This document shows, in pieces, positions 1 through 8,670 of a stretch of 64,000 bases of DNA. How positions within the stretch are numbered: position 1 is the stretch's first letter; every line of letters starts with the position of its first letter. The stretch comes from Henricia sp. BOLD:AAB3569 (lineage: Eukaryota; Echinodermata; Asteroidea; Spinulosida; Echinasteridae). Position numbers and translations under genes: made by a program. The DNA is taken from NCBI GenBank assembly GCA_037783545.1, contig JBBELK010000368.1:186001-250000 (forward strand). Direction: 5' to 3'. The notes below the pieces were generated by a model. The model saw nothing but the letters and a program-made list of their open reading frames with translations. It ran no database searches and had not been told where the DNA came from.

Positions 1-424
1 CATAGTTCCGACCTGTCAATCAAGCCAAACCCGCCGACCAATCATAACAGAGCTAGCAGACAGCGCCCACATAGGTCAAAGTGCATTGCCTCACAAACTA
101 ACACCACGCGATTTTCTGCCGATACGTTGTATGCGGTGTTCCGGGTGAATTTTTGGTTTCAAGGCCGGGCGATTCGCTGTTCAAAGGTAAGAAAGCGAAT
201 TGTTATGACATCTCTGTACCACTGGCCTTTTACTCAGTGTGTTCTAAGAGAACTGTCGACCCTGAAACATGAATACCTTTGAGTTTTCTCCAATGAATCT
301 GTGCTTTCCGTTGAAAGTCCCATTGGTTTGTGCAGTGTGTGTCGCCATTTTGACGATAGCGTGCGAGTCATAGCAACAATATCCAAGGGGCGTGGTTAAT
401 TAGGGCAATCTTGGAACTATGCAT
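1..424. mobile_element. TIR element family E, copy 1 (ends GCATAGTTCCGA)
   Basis: About 420 bp nearly identical to 31755-32171. The window begins inside its left inverted repeat; the right one ends ...GGAACTATGC at 424. There is no coding capacity, so it is a non-autonomous DNA transposon. Confidence 0.8.
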
Positions 425-444
425 TTAACGATGCCATTTGATTA

Positions 445-582
445 AAGGCGGAGCTCGTCAGCAATGCGCGCGCGCCAAAATGGTGCCACGAAACACGCAG
501 CTCCATGCCTTTGCTATGGAGCTGCGTATTTCGTGGCACGAAATTAGCGCGCGAGCATTGCTGATGATCCTGTGCCTTTAAA
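445..582. mobile_element. GC-rich foldback MITE family B, copy 1
   Basis: Near-perfect palindrome: left arm TAAAGGC...GAGCTCGTCAGCAATGCG, centre CAGCTCCATGCCTTTGCTATGGAGCTG, right arm back to CATTGCTGATGATCCTGTGCCTTTAA. It can fold into one long hairpin. Other copies lie at 6155, 16969, 22806 and 23986. Confidence 0.85.
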
Positions 583-583
583 C

Positions 584-1960
584 AACTAAAGGGACCATAC
601 CATCACAAAATGCTATACAATCACAAAATGCCTGCGTGAGGTGAATTTAAATACCACAATGTGCGTGCACAAAAACTAGATGGTGTGCAGAATGTGCAAT
701 GTGAAAAAAACATACACCACCTTCATCTGCTTATTTATAGTAGACAAAATACAATGTAACTGGCATTTTCATTGAATAAAAACGTTGCAGGCGGAAGAAC
801 GTACATGTAGGCTACACATAATGTTCAATGTAGCAATATATTGAACTTCGACCTTTCCCCGCGCATAGCTGAGGCGGTACTTTCCCGCACTATGCAATAC
901 CCCACATCAATGTCCGCCATTTTGGTTTCATGTTAAATGTATGGAGACCGGTAAAATGCTTTATATAATAGAGAACATAAAACGACAGCAAACGGTTTTA
1001 TGATACTGACAAAACTTAAAAATAATGCGGTCTGGTACAGTAGGCCTTTATATGATACCAATTTGTTCAACTGACTTTTCCCCAAAAAAACTGCCGAGGT
1101 GTGGACAGAGTAAATTTCCGGTCATGCCAACTGAATTTATTGACATTACTCGACACCTTTGTACATTTGAAACATGTACACCGGCATTTACGGCCGATTC
1201 TTCAAAGGGTTTAAATTAAGACAACATGTTTACGATTTCAAAATTACTATCGTCAGATCACCTACATCATGTTTACGATTTCAAAACTATACTCATCGGT
1301 GGATATTCTAAATGAATTTTGAAACCTGCGAAGACTCAAAATGCTTGAAATTATACGGACGGTGTACAGCAAATTAAACGAAAATGACCTACCTTGTGAA
1401 AATCCTAAATAGCTTGTTTTGGTCAGTGGCAGTTTCGTGGTTTAGGCCTATATAACCATCTTTTCTCGGAATCCAGCTACGGAACGTACCGTACCGTGCA
1501 CCGGGCGGCAACTGAATGGATATTGCAATCCCCTTTGGTGGAGTTCGATTACCTTACACGGATCGACAAGAATTTAGCGCGGTTCTCGTTAGACTTGATG
1601 TCAAGTCGGTAATTTTTTTGGATCCTTTTTTTTGGATCCGGGGGTGCTGATGATGCTATAGCCCCTCTCCCTAAAATTGTAAAAATAAATAAATAAATAC
1701 AAAATATCACGTTTTCAACATTGGGACGAGAGTTTGAAAATAAGTCTCTGGATCCGCCTGTGGCACTCTATTTTTAGGTTCTATCATAATCGATAAAAAT
1801 GTTCTATTTATCTTTCTACATTAGGCATAATTACATAAATATTTTTCATGGCATCGATATAACTTATCAACAATTTGCACAGAAACCTCGGTGCATTAAC
1901 AGACAAAATAGCGACTACTGTTCTATGCATAACTGTAGCTTAGATTATGTACATGTATAT
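584..1960. other. Non-coding, no recognised gene
   Basis: AT-rich sequence with only short chance open frames. At 1590-1607 there is a short match (TAGACTTGATGTCAAGTC) to the end of the element at 6200-6595, possibly a fragment of the same family. An (AATA)n run lies near 1685. Confidence 0.5.
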
Positions 1961-2385
1961 ATAGACCGTATCGATTAGCTGCCATCTTGTAGGGCAGTTT
2001 CCTTGTTCCTTGAAGACATGCATGGTTGCACAAACAATGTAAACCAATTTAAAATTAGAACACATGATTGGTAAACTGTTAAAAGGGGTGTTATTTCCAC
2101 TCGTGATTAGAAGCCCAGGTTGATAAAACTGCCCTGCAGAAATTTCAGCCACATAGGTGCAGTAATACTTTTGAAAACTTGAAAAAATCCATGCATGGTT
2201 TTTGTGTTGAGTTGATTGATAAAAGTCTTTTGCAAAATATTTTTTTGAATCTCACCTTCAGTTGATAATTTCTCAACAAAAAATTTGTCAACTCGTGAAA
2301 AAATGTGGGTCACTCAAAATGATGTACTCTACCTTTAAATATAGAAAGTTGCCCTACAAGATGGCGACTATCCAATACGGTCTAT
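1961..2385. mobile_element. TIR element family C, copy 1, with internal family D sequence
   Basis: Ends ATAGACCGTATCGATTAGCT and its inverted partner ...ATACGGTCTAT, each adjoining GCCATCTTGTAGGGCA / GCCCTACAAGATGGCG. The interior (about 2050-2335) is unlike the two short copies and matches interspersed repeat D (CATGATTGGTAAACTGTTA, CCATGCATGGTTTTTGT, TCAACTCGTGAA), so D lies inside C. Confidence 0.8.
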
Positions 2386-2407
2386 ACATCGCAGCGGCGC
2401 CAGACTA

Positions 2408-2507
2408 AGGCTGCATCAAAATTTCTGGCTTTGGCTGTGGCTATTACTATGCCCCCACAGCAACAGCCAACGTCACAGCTAAATCCAGTAATTTAGATGC
2501 AGCCTAA
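2408..2507. repeat. Short foldback (AGGCTGCATC ... GATGCAGCCT)
   Basis: Inverted arms AGGCTGCATC and GATGCAGCCT about 100 bp apart, with weaker complementarity inside (CTGG / CCAG). It lies about 55 bp downstream of the PAN-F5/8C stop codon, so it may sit in its 3' UTR. Confidence 0.5.
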
Positions 2508-2562
2508 CTACCTGGCTATCTCGCGTGTGGCCATTGTAGCGCCCCCACACGACAAAGGTTCA

Positions 2563-2712
2563 CTAACGACACCCAAGCAGTTCAAAACGCAGGCAGAAGG
2601 GAGCTTCATCTGTAGTCCAAACGCCGGGAGGGTGTAGGCAGATGAATCTTGCTTGCACTTCGGTTGGAAAGATTGCCGTAATGATCACTGTAGCTTTTGG
2701 TGGCCCAACAAA
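2563..2712 (-). CDS. Exon 5: F5/8 type C domain C-terminus and stop
   Basis: Acceptor GATTTGTCCTAG followed in phase 0 by TTT GTT GGG. The 49 codons read FVGPPKATVIITAIFPTEVQ then ARFICLHPPGVW and PFCLRFELLGCR, then TAG. This matches the end of an F5/8C domain (F-x-G...T-x-V...F-P...A-R-F-I-x-L-x-P...W...L-R-F-E-L-x-G-C). The final cysteine (303) is the usual disulfide partner of Cys153. Cys280 and Cys295 are extra and may pair with Cys193. No polyadenylation signal was assigned. Confidence 0.88.
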   Translation of the reverse strand, partial: FVGPPKATVIITAIFPTEVQARFICLHPPGVWTTDEAPFCLRFELLGCR

Positions 2713-2741
2713 CTAGGACAAATCAAAGACATCAAGAGAGC

Positions 2742-3062
2742 TTGTTCAGATTTCTGCAGAAAATAGATTTCGTTCAACATAATCATAAAATACCTCCCCA
2801 AAATACTATCCATTGGAAATTTGCAATCTCCAATTTGGATGTGGAATCAAAAAGGTTGGTGTGTAATCACTGTGCTGCTTTATGGAACCGGAAAAATAGT
2901 TTACAAAACAGTTGTTTTTTGACGATATCTTTGGGAAAATGTAGATTGAGAGCGCAATATTTCAGAATGGTAGGCCTAATGAGAAAAACATGACAAAATG
3001 ATGTGGTATCAAAATTTCAAACTCATGGAAAAATGGCGGGGAGTCAAAAATGTGATATAGGT
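2742..3062 (-). mobile_element. Foldback MITE family A, fragment in intron 4
   Basis: Carries the family A core (ATACCTCCCCAAAATACTAT, GCAATCTCCAATTTGGATGT, TTTATGGAACCGG) but lacks the outermost ~15-20 bp at both ends. It nearly fills the 373-bp last intron of the PAN-F5/8C gene. Confidence 0.75.
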
Positions 3063-3085
3063 TTGTTATGTATGCGTTCACTTAC

Positions 3086-3279
3086 CACTGCATCACCAGA
3101 GCCAGTCTCATGTTTCACTGTAGACCAGTCAGTGTTGTCATCGCTGTATGACACCACAAAGTCATCCGTACGCGAGTCCCATGTCAAAACTTTACTATAC
3201 TGGATTCCGGTCACGTGGGCTATGCCGCCAAAATCAACTTTTATCCACGGGGACACTTCACTGCCACGGGTACACAAAC
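3086..3279 (-). CDS. Exon 4: F5/8 type C domain, central part
   Basis: A 194-nt exon (phase 1 in, phase 0 out), acceptor GTGCGCCAG and donor GTG|GTAAGT. It encodes LCTRGSEVSPWIKVDFGGIA and HVTGIQYSKVLTWDSRTDDF and ends in SYSDDNTDWSTVKHETGSGDAV. The W-I-x-V-D-F-G and F-x-x-x-Y-S-x-D-x-x-x-W motifs are diagnostic of F5/8C strands. Cys193 is an extra cysteine relative to the minimal domain. Confidence 0.9.
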
Positions 3280-3389
3280 CTGGCGCACAAAAACCAAATG
3301 TTAGGTTAAAACCAGATTACATTAATTGGAAATGTTTTTAAAACAGCAACAACAGCATTAAAGAATTAACACAAAAATAATTAAAATAA

Positions 3390-3470
3390 GGTCCGCGGTT
3401 CGAATCCCGGTGGAGCCAAGTTGCTTTTCACTGCATCCAGATTTCCCAAACTCGATCATGGACAAGTGTA
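3390..3470 (+). mobile_element. tRNA-derived SINE 1 fragment
   Basis: A B-box (GGTTCGAATCC) followed by GGTGGAGCCAAGTTGCTTTT and CACTGCATCCAGATTTCCC. The body is shared with the minus-strand copy at 56632-56745. The tRNA head upstream of the B-box is absent. Confidence 0.7.
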
Positions 3471-3582
3471 TCGAATTAATTCACCTCGGCGGTTCCTGTG
3501 TTATAATCCCTAAAATATAATCACTTATTCATAATTTTTAAAAATAATTAAATAAGAAATAATTGAGTCGGTCCAAATGACG

Positions 3583-3942
3583 TTAAAGGAGTGTGACCAG
3601 ATCACTTTTTTTTACCCATAACTCCCCGGGACTTTTCTTATGGGTCATGAGATTTTTATATCATAACATCCGTTATATTTTTCTGATTACGAAACTGAAA
3701 CTCCCGCGCTTTTAGGCCGCATATTTCCGTTGATATCGTCGAAAATCCACCGATTATTTGTAAACTAATTTTCCAGTATCAACGTTTATCACTGAAGGCC
3801 GACGATAGTTTTGTTCAATTTTTTACTGGAAATCGCGAATGTTTTCGGGTTTTTGGGACATGGGAGGTGTGGGAGTTACTTGATAATATTGGTAAGTTAC
3901 ATCGAAAACTATTTTCCAGAAACTCTGGTCATGCTCCTTTAA
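3583..3942 (+). mobile_element. Foldback MITE family A, diverged full-length copy in intron 3
   Basis: Inverted ends TTAAAGGAGTGTGACCAGA and TCTGGTCATGCTCCTTTAA, 360 bp apart. The interior is highly diverged from other copies but of the same length, suggesting an older or sister subfamily. Confidence 0.7.
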
Positions 3943-3953
3943 GTGGAAGCATT

Positions 3954-4062
3954 TTTTGCCAATCACGACGCGGTATGCAATATACGTATATGAGTGTTTC
4001 CGGAGGACATGCTCGGGCATCACTCGAACCCAGCGCCTTACGGGACTGGCTAGTTTGTTTGC
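3954..4062 (-). mobile_element. tRNA-derived SINE 4 copy
   Basis: On the minus strand a B-box-like GGGTTCGAGTGA is followed by CCCGAGCATGTCCTCCGGAA and ACAC. The same layout is seen at 62955-63062. It adjoins the family A element at 3583-3942. Confidence 0.5.
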
Positions 4063-4504
4063 GCCCTCATTGGTCAATTGTATTTACGACACGTGACAAC
4101 AAGGTCACGTCTTTCTCGGGAGACGGAATATCAGGCCAGGTAGAGCGACAGACGTTATACATAAACATGAATACAACAAAAGCTTGAGTCATGTATTGAA
4201 TACAGTGCATGCTCAAAAACCATGACAAGCTTTTGTTGTATGTAGTTCATGTTTATCAAAAACAAATTTTCCAGCAGACACGGTAATTCTCGTACACTGT
4301 ACACTCATTTTATTCGTCACATTTGATATTTGCACTGAATATATAAACGTTTCATAAGTTGAACATAGGCCTACTATTTATTAATTTTTCGTCTGGCAGC
4401 ATGCAACCCACAATGCCCCGCGCGTCTGTATTTGTGACCTTTGCGTCACGTGTTTCCTTCACAGAAATCTGTGAACAAGGCACATCAACCTGTACCAGCG
4501 CCAT

Positions 4505-4575
4505 GTAAGGGCGCTGTGTACGAGCGAATGCTCGTGTGGTGGGACTCGAACCAACGACCTCCTGCAAACTATATA
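4505..4575 (-). mobile_element. tRNA-like fragment (SINE 4-like)
   Basis: On the minus strand GCAGGAGGTCGTTGGTTCGA then GTCCCACCACACGAGCA: a clean B-box and T-arm but no full cloverleaf. It lies in intron 3 of the PAN-F5/8C gene. Confidence 0.5.
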
Positions 4576-4613
4576 GGCAGACTAGTATGTTGATAAAAAA
4601 TAATGTTGATAAC

Positions 4614-4890
4614 TACTTTGTAGAAACTTCAACCACATAAATGATATACAGTAATACTTAACAAAAGCTGGAAAAATCCATGCATGGTTTTTGTGGTGAA
4701 CGAATGGTAAACAAGTCTGCAGATGATTTTAAAAACCCTTCAGTTGGCCATTTCTCATACAAAGGAACCATTTAACACGAGAAAGAAAATAAAATCATGT
4801 GGTGTTTGTAACCATTGTTTGTCGGGTTTTTCTTGTCAACTCGTGAAGTAATTTTTCGTGTCAATGCAAACGATGCTGTATTGGGGTTTT
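4614..4890. repeat. Interspersed repeat family D copy
   Basis: Contains the family D blocks in order: CAACCACATA, AAAATCCATGCATGGTTTTT, CATGTGGTGTTTGTAACCA and TTTTTCTTGTCAACTCGTGA. Related stretches occur at 2050-2335, 14065-14150, 31686-31754, 46600-46790, 48645-48785 and 63800-63930. Confidence 0.6.
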
Positions 4891-4971
4891 AAAGGCCTAT
4901 TGTCTTTTGGGAAATAAGGCCCATGCATCTCGCAAGTTCTAGAAATAAACGAAAAATTAGGTACACCGTAC

Positions 4972-5088
4972 CTTTATTATTAATTCGAGCGTCTGACGAT
5001 ACCAGATTATCTCCGATAGATGGTGCAGTAATCCTGTCGTCCGGTATCAGACCGCTCGCCATTCCCATTGGTCCAGGGTTAACACAAC
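4972..5088 (-). CDS. Exon 3: F5/8 type C domain, N-terminal part
   Basis: A 117-nt phase 1-1 exon, acceptor TCGTTCAG and donor AAAG|GTACGG. It encodes CVNPGPMGMASGLIPDDRIT followed by APSIGDNLVSSDARINNK, the classic opening of an F5/8C (discoidin) domain: first disulfide cysteine, C-x-x-P-x-x-M-x-S-G-x-I-P-D-x-x-I-T-A, and the A-R-I-N-N element. The cysteine is residue 153 and should pair with Cys303 in exon 5. Confidence 0.88.
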
Positions 5089-5263
5089 CTGAACGAGAAA
5101 AACAAACGGGTTCGATCAGTGGATGAATTCGCCAGACCAATCAGTGCTCAGCAACTTGACCACGTGATTGCTGCCTTCAGAGTTGACCACATCGATATAT
5201 AATCACTGGATGCAGCAACGACGTCTAAAATTAAACCCACCGTCCACCATTGTACTCCCCCGA

Positions 5264-5598
5264 CAGCGGCGTAGTCAGGAATGTTTTCACTGGGGGCGCA
5301 TTGCTTTTTAGTGTGGGGGGCCGGGGGTGGGGGGGGGGGGGGGAGGGGGAGGGGGGGTGGGGGGGGAGGGGGGGCGGGGGTGGGGAGCGGGCAGTGGCCT
5401 ACCAGAAATGTTGACTGGCGAGGTTAAAGTCGCTCAGTATTCTTTATCTTCTTAAATTTGTATATAACCCGTTCCACCACGTGCATACATGCATGTATGT
5501 ATAATCAGGGCATTTTTCCGTGTGTGGGGGAGGGGGGGGGGGGGGGGGGTGGGGGGTGCACCTGGGGGCGCACGGCAACCCCCGTATCTACGCCGCTG
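5264..5598. mobile_element. hAT-like MITE with long G tracts, in intron 2 of PAN-F5/8C gene
   Basis: Inverted ends CAGCGGCGTAG and CTACGCCGCTG, of the widespread CAG(n)GGCGTAG hAT terminus type. It contains two G-rich runs (about 5319-5385 and 5524-5557) that could form G-quadruplexes. The flanks are too diverged to show a clear 8-bp duplication. Confidence 0.65.
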
Positions 5599-5772
5599 CT
5601 CCCCAAATACAATGCTTTGTCTAGACTGGTCATACTGTTTTCACTGGTCTACATGTGTTAAATGGAATGCAAGCGATTTCCACATAGCCATTATGGGAAC
5701 AAAAATCAAATTCAAACCTTGTATGCATCATCATAATGAACATGCGGCGGCGCGCGGCGTCCAGTCGGCGTC

Positions 5773-5857
5773 TAAAGGAGCGTGTCCAGATTTTCTAGAA
5801 ATTTGATCTCGATCCAACTTAACAATCATATAGGCCTAAAATACCTCCCAAATATAT
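5773..5857 (-). mobile_element. Foldback MITE family A, short remnant in intron 2
   Basis: TAAAGGAGCGTGTCCAGATT end followed by ACAATCATATAGGCCTAAAA and TACCTCCCA; the rest of the element is absent. Confidence 0.6.
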
Positions 5858-6154
5858 ATTCATGACAGGAAAACAAAAACAAATACAAAACATTAAGGTG
5901 AACATTTGAGAGCAAGTTAACGTCTTGATCGCATGTAGTGATACGTCGAATCGATATCGCGCCGTTTCGCTTCCATATCTGAACTCGAAACATGTTTCTG
6001 GCCGGCTTTGGTCGTCGGCAGCCGAAGCCGTTCATTGGTAAAATCGGCAATTACGTCAAAAACAAATTTCTGGTTATGGCCGCGAAAACGGCCCCTAACA
6101 CGACTAACCATCGTGGACTAAACTGCGTTCGTTTGGTAAAAAGTCGAACTATGG

Positions 6155-6651
6155 TTAAAGGCACAGGCTCGTTAGCAATGCATGGAGCTGCGTATTTCGT
6201 AGACTTGAGGTCAAGTCTCTAGACAGTCGTATTTGGTCCGTCTGACGCCTATAATCCCCACACACAACAGTCGTTGTTGTGAATAGTACCCGTCTAGAGA
6301 CTTGAGAAACCTGTATTCGCGCCAATATTAATGCATTCATGGCGCGTAATATATAATCACGCAGTTGCCACAGAACAAGTCAGAGGAGTAACATGAATAT
6401 TAATGTCGTCCTGCGTTTCGACCAATCAGCTCTCTACGTCCAATTCTGGTAGCAAACTCCATAGACCGTGTACAAAACGGAAACAAGTTTCTCAAGTCTG
6501 AACTAGAGGTCGATTAGACTTGTTCCCAGTCCAATTGCGACTAGGCTGCTGCGGTTTACGAAACCGGTCTAGTTACAGACTTGACATCAAGTCTACGTAT
6601 TTCGTGGCACGAATTTGGCGCGCGCGCATTGCTGACGAGCTGTGCCTTTAA
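6155..6651. mobile_element. Foldback MITE family B, copy 2, split by a nested element
   Basis: Left part TTAAAGGCACAGGCTCGTTA ... TGGAGCTGCGTATTTCG, right part CGTATTTCGTGGCACGAATT ... GAGCTGTGCCTTTAA. Most of its left arm is deleted. It is interrupted at 6200-6595. Confidence 0.8.
6200..6595. mobile_element. 396-bp TIR element with 9-bp target duplication, nested in family B
   Basis: Ends TAGACTTGAGGTCAAGTCT and AGACTTGACATCAAGTCTA (one mismatch when inverted). It is flanked by CGTATTTCG at 6191-6199 and 6596-6604. Because the host is a known repeat, the uninterrupted site is seen in other copies. A 9-bp duplication fits Mutator-like elements; no coding sequence is present. Confidence 0.82.
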
Positions 6652-6818
6652 CTACTCGTGCTGAATAGACCCCTTGACAGAGGGCATGCAGGTTTTCATA
6701 TTTAAATTATGTGACAAGATCCACAGAGTGCCTACAACGTATATAAACCTTAACGTTTTTCAGTGAAGGAATGGCAATATTGTTTTCCGTTCAACCAAAT
6801 AGCAAATTCGTTTCTTAC

Positions 6819-6918
6819 CATTTCCGTTTGTTGGTGTCGTTGTTTCAGGCACGTCAGTTGTACCGCCATTTCCCGTCGCATGGTTTGGTGTTTTGGTGCA
6901 AGATCCAAGTTTGGGCGC
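6819..6918 (-). CDS. Exon 2: Thr-rich linker
   Basis: A 100-nt exon between TTTTGCAG and GTAAGAAA. It reads 33 codons plus one base (phase 0 in, phase 1 out), exactly what is needed to join exon 1 to exon 3. The peptide starts APKLGSC and continues with Thr, Asn, Gly and Pro (TGNGGTTDVPETTTPTNGN), typical of a flexible, possibly O-glycosylated linker between extracellular domains. It is the least conserved part, so the call rests on splice signals and phase. Confidence 0.7.
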
Positions 6919-7591
6919 CTGCAAAATTGCCACCATGGCAAGAGCCATCTTTTAAAATCATTTGCATTATACCGAGAAACACATTAATAATGTTCATGTT
7001 GTAAATTAAATCAGTCGCACATGAGTTAGGCCTATGTGTATATAGCCTTTAGGCCTAATTGGATAAATATCAGTTAAAAAAACTTACTTGAGTTTAGAAT
7101 ATGTAATTACATGTAGTTGTTTTAATACCAAAATTGGTAGGGATTATGTTAATTACATGTATGTTAAAATCTACTGCTTTGCATAATGCATATGCAACAA
7201 AATAAAATAGCTAGAAAACATGACATTTTACTTTTGTTTTGCCCACATTTCCACATTTATAATCGAGATCGACCATGAGGAATGCATAGGGGTTACCTGT
7301 AGTTTTGGAAAGAATTAAGTAGTTTGATCATGGCTTTAGACCTTGTGTACAAAACATATGAGACTGGCTGAAAAAAAATTCAAGGTGTTTCCTCACAAAA
7401 TCTTAAATTTATCTCACTGCTAAATTTGGGTTTTTCCCATCAAATCTGTTTTTCCCGATGCTTGATGGGAACAAATCCTGATTAACTTCTCAACTCTTGC
7501 CGTTAGTTTTCAATAATAAAAAAAAAGCGACTGGTCAAGTTTGAAAACAAATTCAAAAAACAAATTAAAAAGGCTCCATAATTTACTTTAC

Positions 7592-7945
7592 CTGAGAATA
7601 CACGTCAGACTCGAAGTTACCGTCTTGAAAGAAAACAAAGTCGGGACTTGGTTGAAAATCGGTCATGTTTTCCTCTTTTGTGGCGTCGTTGATGTAGCAG
7701 ATGTTAGCGTGATCGTAGTTGATCGAGCGACATCGGCCATTTTGGCCGAGACATACAGCAAGGCACTTGACGGGAGAGATACCCGGTACCTCCATGAAGG
7801 TGTGGCCAAACAGTGCCTCGCCTTCCACTGCGCGGTAGGTTTGAGACGTTAAACTACCAAGGCAGAAATGTCCCATCAGGGGCACGAGCAATACGGCGAG
7901 GCAGACGACCGAAGCCGCTTGATTTTGAAAAAGAGCATTCGACAT
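7592..7945 (-). CDS. Exon 1: signal peptide and PAN/Apple domain
   Basis: 118 codons from the ATG at 7945. Residues 12-30 are a hydrophobic signal-peptide core (SVVCLAVLLVPLMGHFCLG) with likely cleavage just after. Residues about 38-112 fit a PAN/Apple domain: paired Cys61 and Cys65 in the helix (VKCLAVC), then Cys72 in GRCRSINYD and Cys83 in NICYIND, the usual C-x3-C...C-x-S-x-N-Y...C pattern. Asn93-Met-Thr is a possible N-glycosylation site. The exon ends in phase 0 at CAG followed by GTAAAG. The start is chosen because it gives a proper signal peptide. Confidence 0.85.
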
Positions 7946-8397
7946 TTTCGATCTCCACTAGAACACTGGACAGGCGTATGCCGCGTATGAATACCGCCGC
8001 TTCTTAGTATCTGCGCGGCAGATAAAATAAAGGGTTGGTAATGGTTACGATTTTTACTTATATTGGCCGCAAGTCACCAAGGAAACGCGAAAACCCGAAC
8101 AAAGCGGGTCGTTTACATATACTGGAAGTTCATTCAGGAATCATTTCGCTAAATTACCAAGAAAGCGGGTAAGGGAGCAACGTCTCTCTCAGTATTTAAT
8201 GGAAAGAATATTGAGAGGTTGATCATGGCTTTAGACCTTGTGTGCAAAACATGAGACAGGCTAAAAAGTGTTTCCTTACAAAATATAATTTTTTTCCCAC
8301 TCAACATTTTGGGTTTTCCTATCAAATCTGCACATTCCAATGCTATATAGATGAGTCACTTTAAAGAATTAATTTTTGATCAACTTCCCAACTCATA
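7946..8397. promoter_or_regulatory. Presumed promoter / 5' flank of the PAN-F5/8C gene
   Basis: Upstream of the exon 1 start codon. On the minus strand a weak TATA-like CCCTTTATTTTATC lies at 8021-8034, 76-89 bp before the ATG. No other signal is recognised; the transcription start is not resolvable by eye. Confidence 0.3.
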
Positions 8398-8670
8398 TCA
8401 AAATGTCTCCCCAAAATAGTATCTATGGCAAGAAAACAGGAAATTTGCAATCCCCAATTTGGATGTGGAAGCAAAAAGGTTGGTCTAATCACAGCACTGC
8501 TTTATGGAACGGATAACTTAGTTTACAAAACATCCATGACAATATCCTTGAATATGTATAGATTGAGAGCATGACATTTCAGAATGGTAATGAGAAAAAA
8601 TATGGCAAATGATATGGTATCAAAATGTTAACACCCATGGGAAAAATCGGAGAGGCGCTCAAAAATGAAA
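8398..8670 (-). mobile_element. Foldback MITE family A, internal fragment
   Basis: Core motifs TCCCCAAAATAGTATC, GCAATCCCCAATTTGGATGT, CTTTATGGAACGG and GATATGGTATCAAAATG are present; both terminal inverted repeats are missing. Confidence 0.7.

Larger units (their letters stand above)
2563..7945 (-). other. Gene span: secreted PAN/Apple + F5/8 type C domain protein (5 coding exons, complete)
   Basis: Five minus-strand exons (7592-7945, 6819-6918, 4972-5088, 3086-3279, 2563-2712) join into one 915-nt reading frame (304 residues plus stop). Every junction has AG/GT signals and matching phase: 0, 1, 1, 0. Predicted order: signal peptide (about residues 1-30), PAN/Apple domain (about 38-112), Thr/Pro/Asn/Gly-rich linker (about 119-152), one F5/8 type C domain (153-303), stop. 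F5/8C domains bind glycans or phospholipids and PAN domains bind proteins or carbohydrates, so a secreted adhesion or lectin-like role is inferred; the ligand is unknown. No transmembrane segment or second F5/8C domain is seen, unlike neuropilin or coagulation factors. All four introns are present, three of them carrying transposon debris. I do not recognise a named orthologue. Confidence 0.85.

Noticed and set aside
1940-2313. Two minus-strand frames just below the PAN-F5/8C gene, considered as its 3' exons
   Set aside because: They lie in transposon family C/D sequence. The true last exon with the F5/8C ending and stop was found at 2563-2712.
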